Below, piece by piece: positions 43,474 through 54,926 of a DNA stretch of 64,000 nucleotides. The notes under the pieces are model-generated. The model was not told the DNA's origin. It saw only the letters and a program-made list of their open reading frames with translations, and ran no database searches. Each line of letters begins with the position of its first letter. Position 1 is the first letter of the stretch. The DNA is from Fragilaria radians (Eukaryota; Bacillariophyta; Fragilariophyceae; Fragilariales; Fragilariaceae). The stretch is from NCBI GenBank assembly GCA_900642245.1, contig CAAAJI010000005.1:181322-245321 (forward strand), written 5' to 3'. Made by a program: the position numbers and the translations under genes.

Positions 43474-45994
43474 GGGATTAAATCATATGAATTATTTTAT
43501 TTGTCTGTCAAGTTGAAATAAATTAGTTCAAAACGATTTGTTGGGGCTTGATTTACTTTAATCAAGTCTCACTTCAATACTGTGCAACTTTGTTTTCATT
43601 GTCGTTTTACTTGTACTGGTGGTGGTGGTATATGGCCGATTCAATGGACATACATTGGGAAAAAAATGACTGGCTTGCTTTGCTATGCACAAACAAAAAA
43701 TCAGTAAGAAAGGGACGTTTAGAGTTCACTGCATTACTTGGTTATACGGAAACTCTTGGCTTGCACGTAATTGTGCAAATAGTTGACACCTGCTCATGGA
43801 TGATGCAGGACATCAGCATACATTAAAAGGATCAAAGAAATTTCAACACCCAAATTTCTTCAATAAAAGAATTTGTGCCTTCTTATGGTCCCACAAATGT
43901 CATTTCCATCAATTATTGCCGTCACATAGTGGTGCTTTACTCCAACGAATTTTGGTCCGTCATCGGTATTCTGTTCTTAGACAAAAAAAATTGACTAAAA
44001 ACTTGTTTCACCTTAAATTTCTCGGTATTGTTCTTCCAAGTCAAAGAACTGATTCATCATCTTTGCTTCTCATACTGTTTCGAAAGCGTTTTCGCTAGTG
44101 TTGCGATCCAAAGCTTAATTCAATTCTCAATTAGCTTGGAGAGATCAGGCTGAGATAGAGATAAAGCAGAGGACCAATTTCACAACCAGACCATTCTCAA
44201 CTTTATCATTCATGTTCATCTTTACACCCGGAAGGCTTCCTGTTTTCTCTGGTATATACATTTCTAATGTATATTTGTACATCATGATCAGAATACAAGG
44301 AGTTCACTTTGAACGTTTCTGCTTGCCTTTCCTTCTTTTCCACAAGGAAACTAGCAGTCAGGATACTATACAGGCATTTTTAGGATATCAGAAGTGTGAC
44401 TGACATACTTTTAATTTGCAGTGTCATGCTAATTATTTTTGCATAGAACTACAAATAGCAATGCACTTTGAGTAGCAAGGTATGTTGATGGAAGAGAGTT
44501 GCACTCATTTATGCGATATTTTCATTCCATTAAGTGTATTGAAAAGCATCTTAAATCAAGTTATGCTTGCAAGGTATGCTGAGTCGCGCTGAGGCATATG
44601 TTTTTTTCCTTAGATCAATTTAACTAAAGATATTCTATTTTTCGCCATGTATTTGTGATTGACATCTTTTCAAGGTATGGTAGTAATCTTTTGAAAATTG
44701 AATCAGTCTAAATTAAAATTCAAAAATGAACGTACTCAGAATTCATGTCGAAAAAAAATTGTAATTTCATGCTCGAGAGGTAACGTTAAACTTTCCCTCT
44801 GGGTACTTACCCAATATTTAGTCTCTAATTGGTGATTATATTGAGCATGGCTAATTCAATAATTGTTGTAAAACAATACAATACACTCCAGATATTAAGC
44901 AAATAGTAGAAATATATGTATTTTCCTTAATAGTTTACAAACAATCGAATAAATTTGAAAAATCACAAGGTTTGGAGAATTTCTCTTCAGCTTGAAACAC
45001 TGTCTCATAAGTATACGAACACAATAGAGTTTGAATGATGACTTTTCCTGGAAAAGGTGATGCTCAATTTTTGGAAAAAATCAAAAAGGATATTGCATGT
45101 ACATTAGCATAGCAAGCAAGTACTTTAAAGAGGGTCGGCGACGGATTTCGATGATTAATCCAAGATGTTCTTTCATTTGGAGATATGCATATTGCAAAAA
45201 TGCCTGCTTCAATTGTCTTGTATGTGCTTTGAGTTCCTAATTACAAGACCATCTTTTTTTGACGAGATGCAATTTTCTGGAAAGTTTCCAAGCCTTGTAT
45301 CTACTCCCCTCTTCATAATTTATTTATTTGTACCTGTGATGGAGCTATGCTATGTGTGCCTCACATTTCTTATGATTTCCCAAATGCTTAAAAGAAGAGA
45401 CAATTCTTCTATTGAAGGAAATCATGATTTTGTTCATACCAATCTTCTACAAATTGCTGTAATGTATTATTTTAATGTATCTATAATTCACAAGACATGT
45501 AACACGTCTTCTAAATTGTAACACATTCCTGCATCCTCTGTAGCGGCACTCTATGGGACGCATGCTTTCAGACTCATGGTAGGATATCAACCAATCGAAC
45601 CACTCCTCCAGGCAGGATCCAGAAAGGGGTTAGCCCACTCACAAGAACGGTGCTTAATAAATTCACAGCTTCGCTGCTCTTGCAGCCACAGATCTAAGCG
45701 TATGCTATTTTTGTTATGTGAGAGTAGTTATCATGTGTCGCATGGCCAACAATTAGGTATAGGGAGATAGGTAAAGTTGCAGCGATTTGTGTTATGGAAG
45801 TGTTACCTTCCCCTAAAAAATCAATGATATGGATTCTTACAAGTGCTGTAACAGGCGAAATCACAATGAAATGCACCGACAATAACTCAAGACAAATCTC
45901 GAAAGCGTATCCTTATTCAAAGCAAAAAAAAGATCAATCAATAATCGCCGCAACTTCGTCGTCAAGTAATGCAAAGTCATTAATTGAAATCGCC
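43474..45994. other. intergenic, no intact gene
   Basis: A 2.5-kb AT-rich spacer. A minus-strand fragment at 43860-43964 reads DDGPKFVGVKHHYVTAIIDG and on to a stop, and looks like a relic of some gene. Plus-strand frames at 43548-43826 and 45165-45521 are not recognisable. No tRNA fits were found. Confidence 0.5.
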
Positions 45995-48204
45995 TTAGAT
46001 GCTATCAATCATATAGTGCAATTGCTCAATAAACCGTTGAACATCATCGATTCCCACTTCAACCACATGACTATCAAAGCTATCGAGACGAAAAGACCCT
46101 TTCATGGATTCGCATGTCATTCGAAAAAGCTGACCAAAGTGATTTTTTAGAAACATACCATGTCGATCAGGAAACTCGTAACCAACAATCAAATATGAGT
46201 TTTGGATAGGATTTTCAGCACATAGAACCAGGGGACGACTTTTGTTGCCCGTCCATTTCCCGTTTTCGCGATGTGTATCCATCAACCAATGGGCTAACCT
46301 TGTCAGAGCTAAAGGATGACATAATGGATGCTGATTTTGATCTGACCCTTTTGGTGAACCCATAAATTTATCCTTCGATTCCCTTCTCGTTGAGGTAACA
46401 AAGGCGTAACGAAAGTGACGCAAACGCGTGATGGCTCTACGCTCAATTAAACTTATCGCAGTTGAAACGATTGTTTTCTGCATAAGCATTGCCCTTTGGA
46501 GCCCCTCACCAATCCCTACAGATGCTAGAGGGCCACCATTCACTATATTCGAAACCGAGTAGCCTTCTGATGAGATACTACTGGGTATCACCTTCGAGTT
46601 TAATGCATCGAAGGCTGCATGAAAGGCATCTGTTGACTCCGATTCTAATAATCCGGTCACAGCGTAGGACATATCACTGGCGGAAACCAGAGACTTGTAT
46701 CCAGTAATCCGGTTGAAGCTTGTATATTCAAGCTTTTCCAATCCATATGGCTGTTGTACGATTTACGATTAGATACGTAAATGTATAAAAATCAAAATAT
46801 ATTTTGATGTCTTACCTCAGCGAATTCTCGGAACTTATCTCGAAGCTTTCTCTTGAGGTTTGGGTTCATGAAGGCGTAAGGCTGGCGACATTCGTTAAGT
46901 GGAATGCCCATCTTCGCAAGCATTTCTTGAAGCTTCTGTTTTCCTTGAGAAGTCCAGACTTGAAGACGACTTGCAACATAATTTGAATAAATCATGCTGT
47001 CAAACAAAGATGAATGTCGCAACAGGAAGAAACGAAAATCAGTTTCAGCTAAAACCTTCCCGTTTTCACTCACTGTTACCTGTGTCTGATTCTGCTTGTC
47101 TTTCCCAGATAAATTCTCAGCATATATTACCTTATCGATTCGATCTACCATTTCATTTGGAAAGATGCGCTGACAGCATGTTTTGAGGTCGACGGATAGA
47201 CTTGCGAAGCCAGCGACGTCGATGCGGGCATGAAGGTAGGCGTCAGTTAGACCTACACATGCCAGCCATAGCAAGTCACCATTATCGTTCCATCGCTTTT
47301 GTGTGGCAAGACGATAGGCAATCCAGGCTACAGGAGAACCGTAGAAACTTCCACCTGCATAGTAAGTCCGAAGGCGATTTCGACGCTTTTCGTGCAACTC
47401 ACGAGGTGTCAGAGTTGGAAGTAACGCATCTCCATCCCTCTGACTTGCGCTATCCGATTCTTCTTCTGTAGTTATACTTTTGCTATCTTTGTCGGTAGCT
47501 TTAAGACGTTTCTGTTTATCATCTTTAGAAAATCCATCTAGAGACCTCTTTCGCAAGATAACTTCCTCTTGGTCGTCAACAATGTCTTCTTCATCTTCAC
47601 CATCATAATTTAGATCAACACTCTCATCAGCATCTTTTTTGATAGTATCGATTTCAAATTCAGTTTCCCCTTCATCGGGATCATCTTCGAGTTCATCGAC
47701 ATCGCTTTCGTCGCCATCGTCGCTACTACCTTCTTCCTCTTCCGTCGTTGAGGCATGTCCACTCAAATTATCACCATCAGAAGGCACTTCATCCAAGTTT
47801 TGTGTCTCATCCCAAAAGACTACTATCTGATCTCCCCCGTGGATATTTGCCAAGTGCACAGGTTTTCTACAATCCATTACGTACACTCTGGCATTATCCA
47901 TCAGCATGTTTTCGTCGAAAAGATAAGTTAAATTTCGAGAAGATCCAAGATTTAGCAGAACAAGAGATCGTATTTCTGACGAATCTTCACTTTTGAGCAA
48001 ATTTGTGAGGGATGAATACGACCAACAAGGGCGAAGTTGATAAGGTACGCAGTCGGATCTAAACATATATGCCATGATTCGAGCAGCAGCCAATGCGTCG
48101 ACATCAGCATTGACAAGGATCCACACTGATCCTACCTCAGATCCTAGAGCATCCTTCACAATTTGATCATAGCCTAAATACCAATCGTCAATTTGAAGTA
48201 TCAT
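45995..48204 (-). CDS. CDC45: CDC45 replication initiation factor
   Basis: Exons 46816-48204 and 45995-46750 (65-nt intron) encode 714 residues. The start was set at ATG 48204 (MILQIDDWYLGYDQIVKDAL), nine bases inside the longest frame. The N-terminal DHH-like phosphoesterase fold carries VNADVDALAAARIM, the family motif in which catalytic residues are degenerate. A long acidic loop (residues about 150-260, Glu/Asp/Ser-rich with a basic KRSLDGFSKDDKQKRLK insert) is normal for CDC45. The C-terminal half includes FYGSPVAWIAYRLATQK, FFLLRHSSLFDSM, and in exon 2 the join EFAEPYGLEKLEYTSFNR. CDC45 joins MCM2-7 and GINS to form the CMG helicase and is loaded at origins at the G1/S transition. A consensus E2F site lies 56 bp upstream of the start. 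Confidence 0.93.
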
Positions 48205-48259
48205 GGCAGTCAAAGAAACAAATGGATTTCAAATTGTTTTCGATGGTCTCAGTTAAATT

Positions 48260-48268
48260 GGCGCGAAA
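48260..48268 (-). promoter_or_regulatory. E2F/DP-type site upstream of CDC45
   Basis: GGCGCGAAA on the plus strand, or TTTCGCGCC read with the gene. This is a full match to the E2F consensus TTTSGCGC. It is 56 bp upstream of the CDC45 start codon. CDC45 is an E2F target in plants and animals. Weaker sites of the type TTTCCCGC also occur by chance in spacers (near 19600 and 27505). Confidence 0.55.
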
Positions 48269-49119
48269 TTTTTTTCATTTAAAACTCACACTAACCTTAA
48301 ACTCTAAATTCTAGGAGTACATCAAGGATGAACTTTTAGCACAGACGTACCAAGGAGAATCCGCTGATTCACTTTTCCATCTCATTCAATACTAGAAGAG
48401 ATTAAGAAAAAAGCTAGAGGCATTGAATATATATATAGCAAGACAACAGAGTAAAACTCGTGGAAGCATAAATTGTAGGATAAAATAGTCATTGAATGCT
48501 TCGCTTGATATTAATCACAGCATGCAATACGTGATCATGTAATAGAACTACCAACTTAATCTGAGAAAAAGTACAAAAAGAAGTAAGCAACAAACAAGCT
48601 CATCTTGCCAAAGGACAAGATTAGTATTATCCTCTTTGGCCTGGAAATTAAAAATCAAGGCAATGCAGGTGGATCTGAATGCATCTAACAACATATAAGC
48701 CCATAGAGATTTTGAAATCATACATGAGAAGAGGACAAATGATAAAGCACCTAGACATGTAGAGAAGACTCAAAGAGAAAATATTTTCTATGGTGACTCA
48801 CATTCCAGAGACTTTTTTCAAAGGCTAAATTATAGCATTAAAGCAGAAATAGGGCATAACCAAGAGAACTATCTCCCTAAAAAGGTTAGGGTCAAAAAAA
48901 TAACCGATACGCCCATGCTTGGGGAAGCCAGGAACTCATTGAATGGGATATCCAAACCATAGAATATTTAAAATTGATAAAAAAGACATTGTATTATCCG
49001 ACGGTAGCTCATGTCATACCTTAAAGTAAAGGCTAAAAGGGAAAAATTAATTAAATAGCTTTATTTGAAATGAACAATATCCAGTCTGACATTAATAGAT
49101 TAGACTAAGAGATGGATTT

Positions 49120-49180
49120 GTGTACCAGTGTTGGAGACGTCCAAGACTATTAGTACAAGTGAATATAAATAATCTATATA
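49120..49180 (+). repeat. possible Copia LTR-end fragment
   Basis: TGTGTACC followed by TGTTGGAGACGTCCAAG, then ATTAGTACA and ATAAATAAT. This is the direct-strand counterpart of the minus-strand sequence at 4240-4315. The TGTTGGA start suggests an LTR edge. No element body is attached. Confidence 0.35.
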
Positions 49181-50760
49181 TACTATATATTTACCCATCT
49201 GGGTTTGGGAAGTAAATTGGCAATCCACTTTTTTTAAATGAAAGCTTATTAAAAATTAAAGATAGTTATAAGAAGGGTATTGAGAGAATGAACTCATATC
49301 CTAAACAAGATTTGCCAGAAAGTGAACACATGCGCCTGAAGGAGTGACGGACGTGACACTTTCACAAGAGGGTGATGTGGCGAGAGTGAGAGTGACCTTC
49401 ACAAGAGGGCAAGGTGGGCAGATGAGATCAAATTTAGCCAAAAAATAGATATAATAGATCATAATTTCACTTTGTGAAAGTCAGCATAGAGCAGCTCATA
49501 CATACATTAAGCCGTATCGTGGATGATAAGCGAATCAGCAATTGCATAGCTTCAAAATACAGATATTTTCGAAATTCCAAAGAGAATTATAGAAAATCAG
49601 AAAATAGATATTACAATTCCCAATGCTCATGATTTGCAAGCAGAAGAGGCATCAGTGACATGGCTTGGAAAATTGATTATTTTAATGCAATTGGGAATTT
49701 CATTTTTTACTGTCGATTATAAGATTTATTGAGGGTTCAAATGAACTCTGTGCAACTGTAGATGTACAGGTCATGCTTCAAAAACATATAATTAAAATTG
49801 GAGAGTTGGTGAAAATATTTCTTTCTACAATGATATCTCTATTGTACCATATAATTGAAGGCCCATAAAAGAGTAAAAAGTAAAGTAGGAGTTTACAAAA
49901 GAGGCTGGTGAAAAGAAATTGAAAGATACACTTGAAAATGATCATTGGGTTTCCAAGAGATAGCTTACTCCAGAGAACAAAATCATCATTCTATTGATAC
50001 TTTTCCTCCCCTCCTTGTCTTGAGCATAATCACTATCAAAAGGCCTCTATTTCCCATAAATAATTGGTGGAATACCTCATGTTGAGCACTTTTTCTTAGT
50101 ACTTCGAACATGTTGGATTTGTGCAGCACCATCCATGCCTTTAGACAATTCTCAAACAGAATTGCCAAGTATGGAAGTATGGTCGAGATAATTTGACCAG
50201 ATATATTTAGAAACAACACTAAATCTATACCATTTCTAAATTGATTCATCAAGTTTTCTTCATCTCTGGGTCTTATATTAAAATTCACGGTGCAGAGGGA
50301 GTTATGAAATTTTTCCCTCCCATCAGAGTTGGACTTCAATATTTTTATGGTATAATCTTGATTTGACCATCCAATCTCCCACTCAAGAATGCCGTTTCAA
50401 CATCTAAACACCACGCTTTCAGTCCTATTTTACTCATCAATAGAAGATTCAAAAACTTGGATTAAGATTTATTTGAGAGTAAATTCCAACAAAATTGAAC
50501 CTAGGGACTTGCAAATGACCAAGAGCTAGTAACCCAGCTCTGAAAACTCCATCTCTTTTTTGCGAAAGATTCACTTATTTCTCATCAGTTTCTTTCCATG
50601 TCATGTCCGCTATGAGTGGGTTTAACATGTCACCAAGTGCAGGACATTTGAAAGCAGTAAAGAGTATCTTATCTAACCTCAAGAAAAATCATAACACTCG
50701 GTCCATTGTGATAAGCTGTGTATCTAAAGGCAGCTCTATCTATTTAGAAGAGAGAATCAA

Positions 50761-50856
50761 ACAATAATTTGTTGGCGTATGAAAACAATAAGTTATTGGC
50801 GTATGATAGCAACAATTTATTGGCGTATGGTAACAAGATTTCATTGGCTGATCATG
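50761..50856 (+). repeat. 24-bp tandem repeat encoding an octapeptide
   Basis: Three clear copies with exact 24-bp spacing and a degenerate fourth. The shared core TTGGCGTATG occurs at 50772, 50796 and 50820. In one frame the copies read NNLLAYEN, NKLLAYDS and NNLLAYGN, then KISLADHV and more residues before a stop at about 50918. The frame has a stop upstream and no ATG, so it is not an intact gene; it may be an exon or a relic. Confidence 0.75.
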
Positions 50857-52583
50857 TGATATATGACCACATTAACAAAGCCATGAAAATCTTAGTCCCA
50901 TTTATAAATCGAGAGTAACCATTTGCACTGAAGATTTAAGGTTCTATGATACAATCCCAGAAGTAGCATGTCTAGACCTAAGATAATGCAGATTTGTATG
51001 CATACTGCAGTATCAATTCAGTCCTAGACATAGATAAAAGATTTAAGGAAATCAGGAGATCTGTAAACCCTCCCCCCTCTCCCAGCCTGAACTCAGAACC
51101 TTCGGGAATGCTCTCAGTCTCAATAGGAAAACCGCAATATAATCTGAAAACCGTGTATGCAGTGTATTATGACAACCAAGTAATCGCTACAATATTTAAT
51201 GCCCAAGATAACAAGATCAAGCCCGTCATAGTGGGACAATAGCCAAGTTGTTGGATTATGAACTGTATCCCTGAGAAAGCGACATATGAAAGGGTAACAA
51301 AGATAAAAAATGAAACTTGAATTTACCTATGGAAGCTAAGTTGAATATGTCAATGGGCTCAAGAAGTATGCCAAATGAAAAGTCACGTAGATTTAAATTA
51401 GGATTTTTTCCTTTTTGTGACCTTGAACGACATGGGAACCTTGTAATTCTGGGTAAGACTTGCCGCCAAGCAACTACTATTCACGTACTACTCAAGCAAT
51501 TTGAATTTAAAATTCACTAGTGGTTAGCGATTCCTCTGTAATGCAGATTTGAGGAAAAGAATATTCTGTGACAGGATTCAGTTTTTGAAATGCAGTTAAG
51601 TGTCTGCAAACTTAGCTATACCTTAGGCTTTGTTATCATGCTCTTCAAAAACTCGGAAATTTCCATGGCATCAAAATATTCCCTTAGTACTAGAAGCAGT
51701 TTTTTTATCGTTCAACCTCAAAGTTGAAAACAATATTCAATAAATTTCCCCTTGATCCGATGACAAGTTACATGAAAATCCCCTTCAGGAACAATGAACG
51801 CACACCTCAGCATGGGTGAAAAGCGGTTTCTCCAAATATATTCATCCCTCAATGAAGAACAACCTATTTGATTTTAGGGATTTATACTCAAAAGCACAAA
51901 ATAATTGAATGTTGACATCAGGGAAGTAGAAGGAAAAACGTGATCACTCCTTCTGCTGTTTTTGCTTTGGCTTTATGTCTTGCTGCTACTGAGATTCCTG
52001 CTTTTTCTATATTACAACCGGTATTTTTGTTGGAACATCAAAGTTATATTAGAGAGTTGGCACCTTTGTTCAAAATTCAAAGTATTGTTCTTGTTGTTGG
52101 AAAATTTCATTGTTCTGTTGATTTAGTCTCGTGTATATCCCCTAAAACCTAAAACGTGTAAAGATGTAATGGTTGATCCTCTATATTAGCAACATTAAAT
52201 CAGTTTTAAAATTAAACTTAGATTACGCAATCGGCTTCTACTGATGTCAAAGTTTTTTTCTTAATGTATACATTAGAGTTATCATAAATGCTTGGAGCTA
52301 AATTCATTAAAGTTCAAGTTCAATTTTCGTTTAATATCCTGTCATGAGTACATGGCTAGTTCATTTATTAGTTTACAATAATAATCCCTGCACTAATTTA
52401 CGCTATCTTGGCTTTTTCATGGTAAAACATAACGTCGTAGGGGACAGCTTTGGAGAGAAATTCATTAGTCAAGTAATTAATTGACGAATATTTCATTTTT
52501 CTCTTCTCGTAGCGTATCGTACTAGACTTTAGAGTATTTTGACTAAGTAGGATTCGTCCTCAGAATCAGTAGTGGCAGAAGGA

Positions 52584-52761
52584 GATACTCCGACTAATCG
52601 AAATTCGACGACGATGAAGTGTCGTCGTATGCATGGCGGTAAAATTAGATACTCCGATTTACTAATGACGAAACGTTTTCTATTCCAATTCAGCATCGAC
52701 GCTCAGTACCGTAGTTTGTTTACCGTTCAAAAACAATGATGATGAATTATTGATACTCCGA
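52584..52761. promoter_or_regulatory. three copies of GATACTCCGA upstream of the kinase gene
   Basis: GATACTCCGA occurs at 52584-52593, 52648-52657 and 52752-52761, with a near copy (CACTCCGAATTT) at about 52770. A fourth exact copy lies at 62933-62942, 131 bp upstream of the LMBR1-family gene. The cluster is 650-830 bp before the kinase start. It could be a transcription-factor site or part of an old repeat. Confidence 0.35.
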
Positions 52762-53414
52762 ATTTTCTCTCACTCCGAATTTTCATAGCAATTTCAGCGA
52801 TTGGGGATGGACTTCGTGATTTGCGGTCTCGCGAAAAAAATCGCAATCACGTGGGAGAAAATCGCAATTTCACCAAATATGTCATATAATGCTATGAATA
52901 TATCATTAACAATTCGGAAGCATTGATCTCCATACAATTTCTACACAGACAGTTATTCACTCCTATCATTTCTCCATACAAAACTTAGATTCCTATCGGA
53001 TTGGACTCAAAATAACCGGCGATTCTGCCATTAAGTTCATAGCACAAATTGAAGGGTCAGATCATCATTGCTCTTCGCAACCAATTTCAATTTGAGCAGG
53101 TGATATCTCGCATTCTATCACGTTGCATTTCAATAGATAACCATCCTCTTTTTCCCCCAGAATCAGGGTTTCCAATACTCTGTTCCGAAACGTTGTCATT
53201 TCAACGTACCCGTCATTTTTTCACTCCTAATCCTACGTAATATTCAACGTTTATTTTATACCAACTCGTCTCTGGTTACGAGTGCTCCTTGCAAGTGGTT
53301 TCGTTTGCTTCTAACATTATTTTTGAAGCACTTCTTGCCATAAGGGAGGAAGAAATTAGCTGATCTACTCTCTAGCTCTATCTTCCGACTGCGTATTGCT
53401 GTGGAAAGTTGAAT

Positions 53415-54926
53415 ATGAGCAAGTGGCTACGTCGTGACAACGAAAATCATATTAGCGATCCTCAATCAAGTCAGACTCCGGAGACTTTCCAGCCCCCTGT
53501 GACGGATACTGCCACAGGTACAGCTCACGTTCAGTCTCCACCAAATCCAAACTCACATCCCCGACCGATGGTTGGCTATACACCTCATTCCACTGCCCAT
53601 ATATCTATGGATATTGACCAGGAAAGGAGGAACATAAAATATCATACAGGTGTGATGAACTCAAACGGAGTTCATCATTCTAACAATAGAGCATACGATT
53701 CTTCGAGAAATCGATCATCAAGAGATCCCAATGGTTATGATGTTCAAGATCGTGCCCGCGCTTTACCTGTGGAAGCTCGTGGATCGAGAACTCCTAGGCA
53801 GACACAAGGTAATGGGACATCAACATCGCATTATCCATACCAGTCAAGACCTGGCTCAAGTAGCGCTGCTAACTCTACGCAACATTTTACTCATCCAACT
53901 TTTAATTCTCAAAATACTCCTCAAGAAACCTTACAGCCCAGTTATCCTCCAGCAACTGTATCCGAGGAGACTACTGCTGTTCAAGCCCCACCTCAGAGGC
54001 GGCCTGCCTATTTACTTCATCGAGACCTTGTCATTGGAAAAGGGTCATATGGACAAGTATGTATTGCATCTCGGGGTGAACCCGAAGGCCATTCCTCTGG
54101 TCGCTCAGGAAAGAGAAAGAAGTTTGCATGCAAATGTGTAATGCTCAGAAACGATCCAAAGTACATAGCTAAGTTGCAAGAAGAAGTTAATGTTCTACGC
54201 GAATTACGAGGTCATCAAAATGTTATAAGGCTCTACGACGTATTTTGTGTTGATAATGAACTTTTTATAATAACCGAACTTGGTCGGGGAGGAGACCTTT
54301 TTCACCTTCTCACAACACATCCAAAGCATGGAGTTACGGAATCTTACGCTGCCAAAACAGTCGTGGAGATGTTGTCTGCTGTAGCGTTTCTTCACTCTAG
54401 ACTCATTTGTCATCGAGACCTCAAGTTGGAGAATTGGGTGCTAGAATCTGGAAAGGATGTATGGAGTCCGTTAAAACTTATTGATTTCGGGCTATCCACT
54501 CATTTTACTCCTGGTCAGAGGCTAAGTCGAGTTGTAGGCTCATCATACTATGTTGCACCTGAGGTGCTTAAGAAATCATATACTGAAGCTTGCGACCTCT
54601 GGAGTTTGGGTGTCATTGTCTACATGTTACTAAGCGGAGCCCCTCCCTTCTATGGAAAGAATGATGAAGCCATCAAGGCTTCCATTGTTCAAGGGGAATA
54701 TTCTTTTCCGCATGAACTCTTTAGAGATGTATCCGATGAAGCGATGGCTTTTGTTTCGACGCTACTCTCTTACAACACTGATTATCGTTACACAGCACAG
54801 CAAGCTCTAACGCATCCATGGCTTGCCACTAATGTTGACCCCGATGCATTACAAAGGGCAAAAGATGGTGCCATGGGTGTTGGTATCTTATGTCATGAAA
54901 GCTCTCCGGAACCCATGCAATTATAA
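53415..54926 (+). CDS. CAMK/CDPK-like serine/threonine kinase without EF-hands
   Basis: A single exon, 503 residues from ATG 53415. The first 200 residues are disordered and rich in Ser, Pro, Asn and His. The kinase domain follows: GKGSYGQV near residue 207, the Lys in FACKCVML, catalytic HRDLKLENWVL near 332, DFGLSTHF near 356, a GSSYYVAPEVL activation end, and DLWSLGVIVYMLLSGAPPF. GSSYYVAPEVL and the subdomain XI sequence place it with the CAMK group, near plant-type CDPKs. The tail after the kinase domain is only about 30 residues, so the autoinhibitory segment and EF-hands of a CDPK are absent. Calcium control, if any, must come from another protein. The substrate is unknown. Confidence 0.88.
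   Translation: MSKWLRRDNENHISDPQSSQTPETFQPPVTDTATGTAHVQSPPNPNSHPRPMVGYTPHSTAHISMDIDQERRNIKYHTGVMNSNGVHHSNNRAYDSSRNRSSRDPNGYDVQDRARALPVEARGSRTPRQTQGNGTSTSHYPYQSRPGSSSAANSTQHFTHPTFNSQNTPQETLQPSYPPATVSEETTAVQAPPQRRPAYLLHRDLVIGKGSYGQVCIASRGEPEGHSSGRSGKRKKFACKCVMLRNDPKYIAKLQEEVNVLRELRGHQNVIRLYDVFCVDNELFIITELGRGGDLFHLLTTHPKHGVTESYAAKTVVEMLSAVAFLHSRLICHRDLKLENWVLESGKDVWSPLKLIDFGLSTHFTPGQRLSRVVGSSYYVAPEVLKKSYTEACDLWSLGVIVYMLLSGAPPFYGKNDEAIKASIVQGEYSFPHELFRDVSDEAMAFVSTLLSYNTDYRYTAQQALTHPWLATNVDPDALQRAKDGAMGVGILCHESSPEPMQL

Larger units (their letters stand above)
48205..53414. other. gene-poor region with repeats and orphan frames
   Basis: Over 5 kb without a supported gene. It contains the CDC45 promoter at its left end, an LTR-like fragment near 49120-49180, a 24-bp coding-style repeat at 50761-50856, an orphan frame at 50994-51242, and a cluster of a 10-bp motif at 52584-52761 before the kinase gene. 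The rest is AT-rich with frequent stops. Confidence 0.5.

Noticed and set aside
45165..45521. Plus-strand open frame of 118 codons with hydrophobic stretches
   Set aside because: T-rich DNA gives Phe/Leu-rich chance frames; no other support.
45575..45610. CCAATCGAACC resembling a minus-strand tRNA B box
   Set aside because: The closing pairs of the T-arm are wrong and no A box or acceptor stem fits.
51940..52152. Frame beginning VITPSAVFALALCLAATEIP, like a signal peptide
   Set aside because: It has no ATG, an in-frame stop lies just upstream, and no splice acceptor makes a convincing start.
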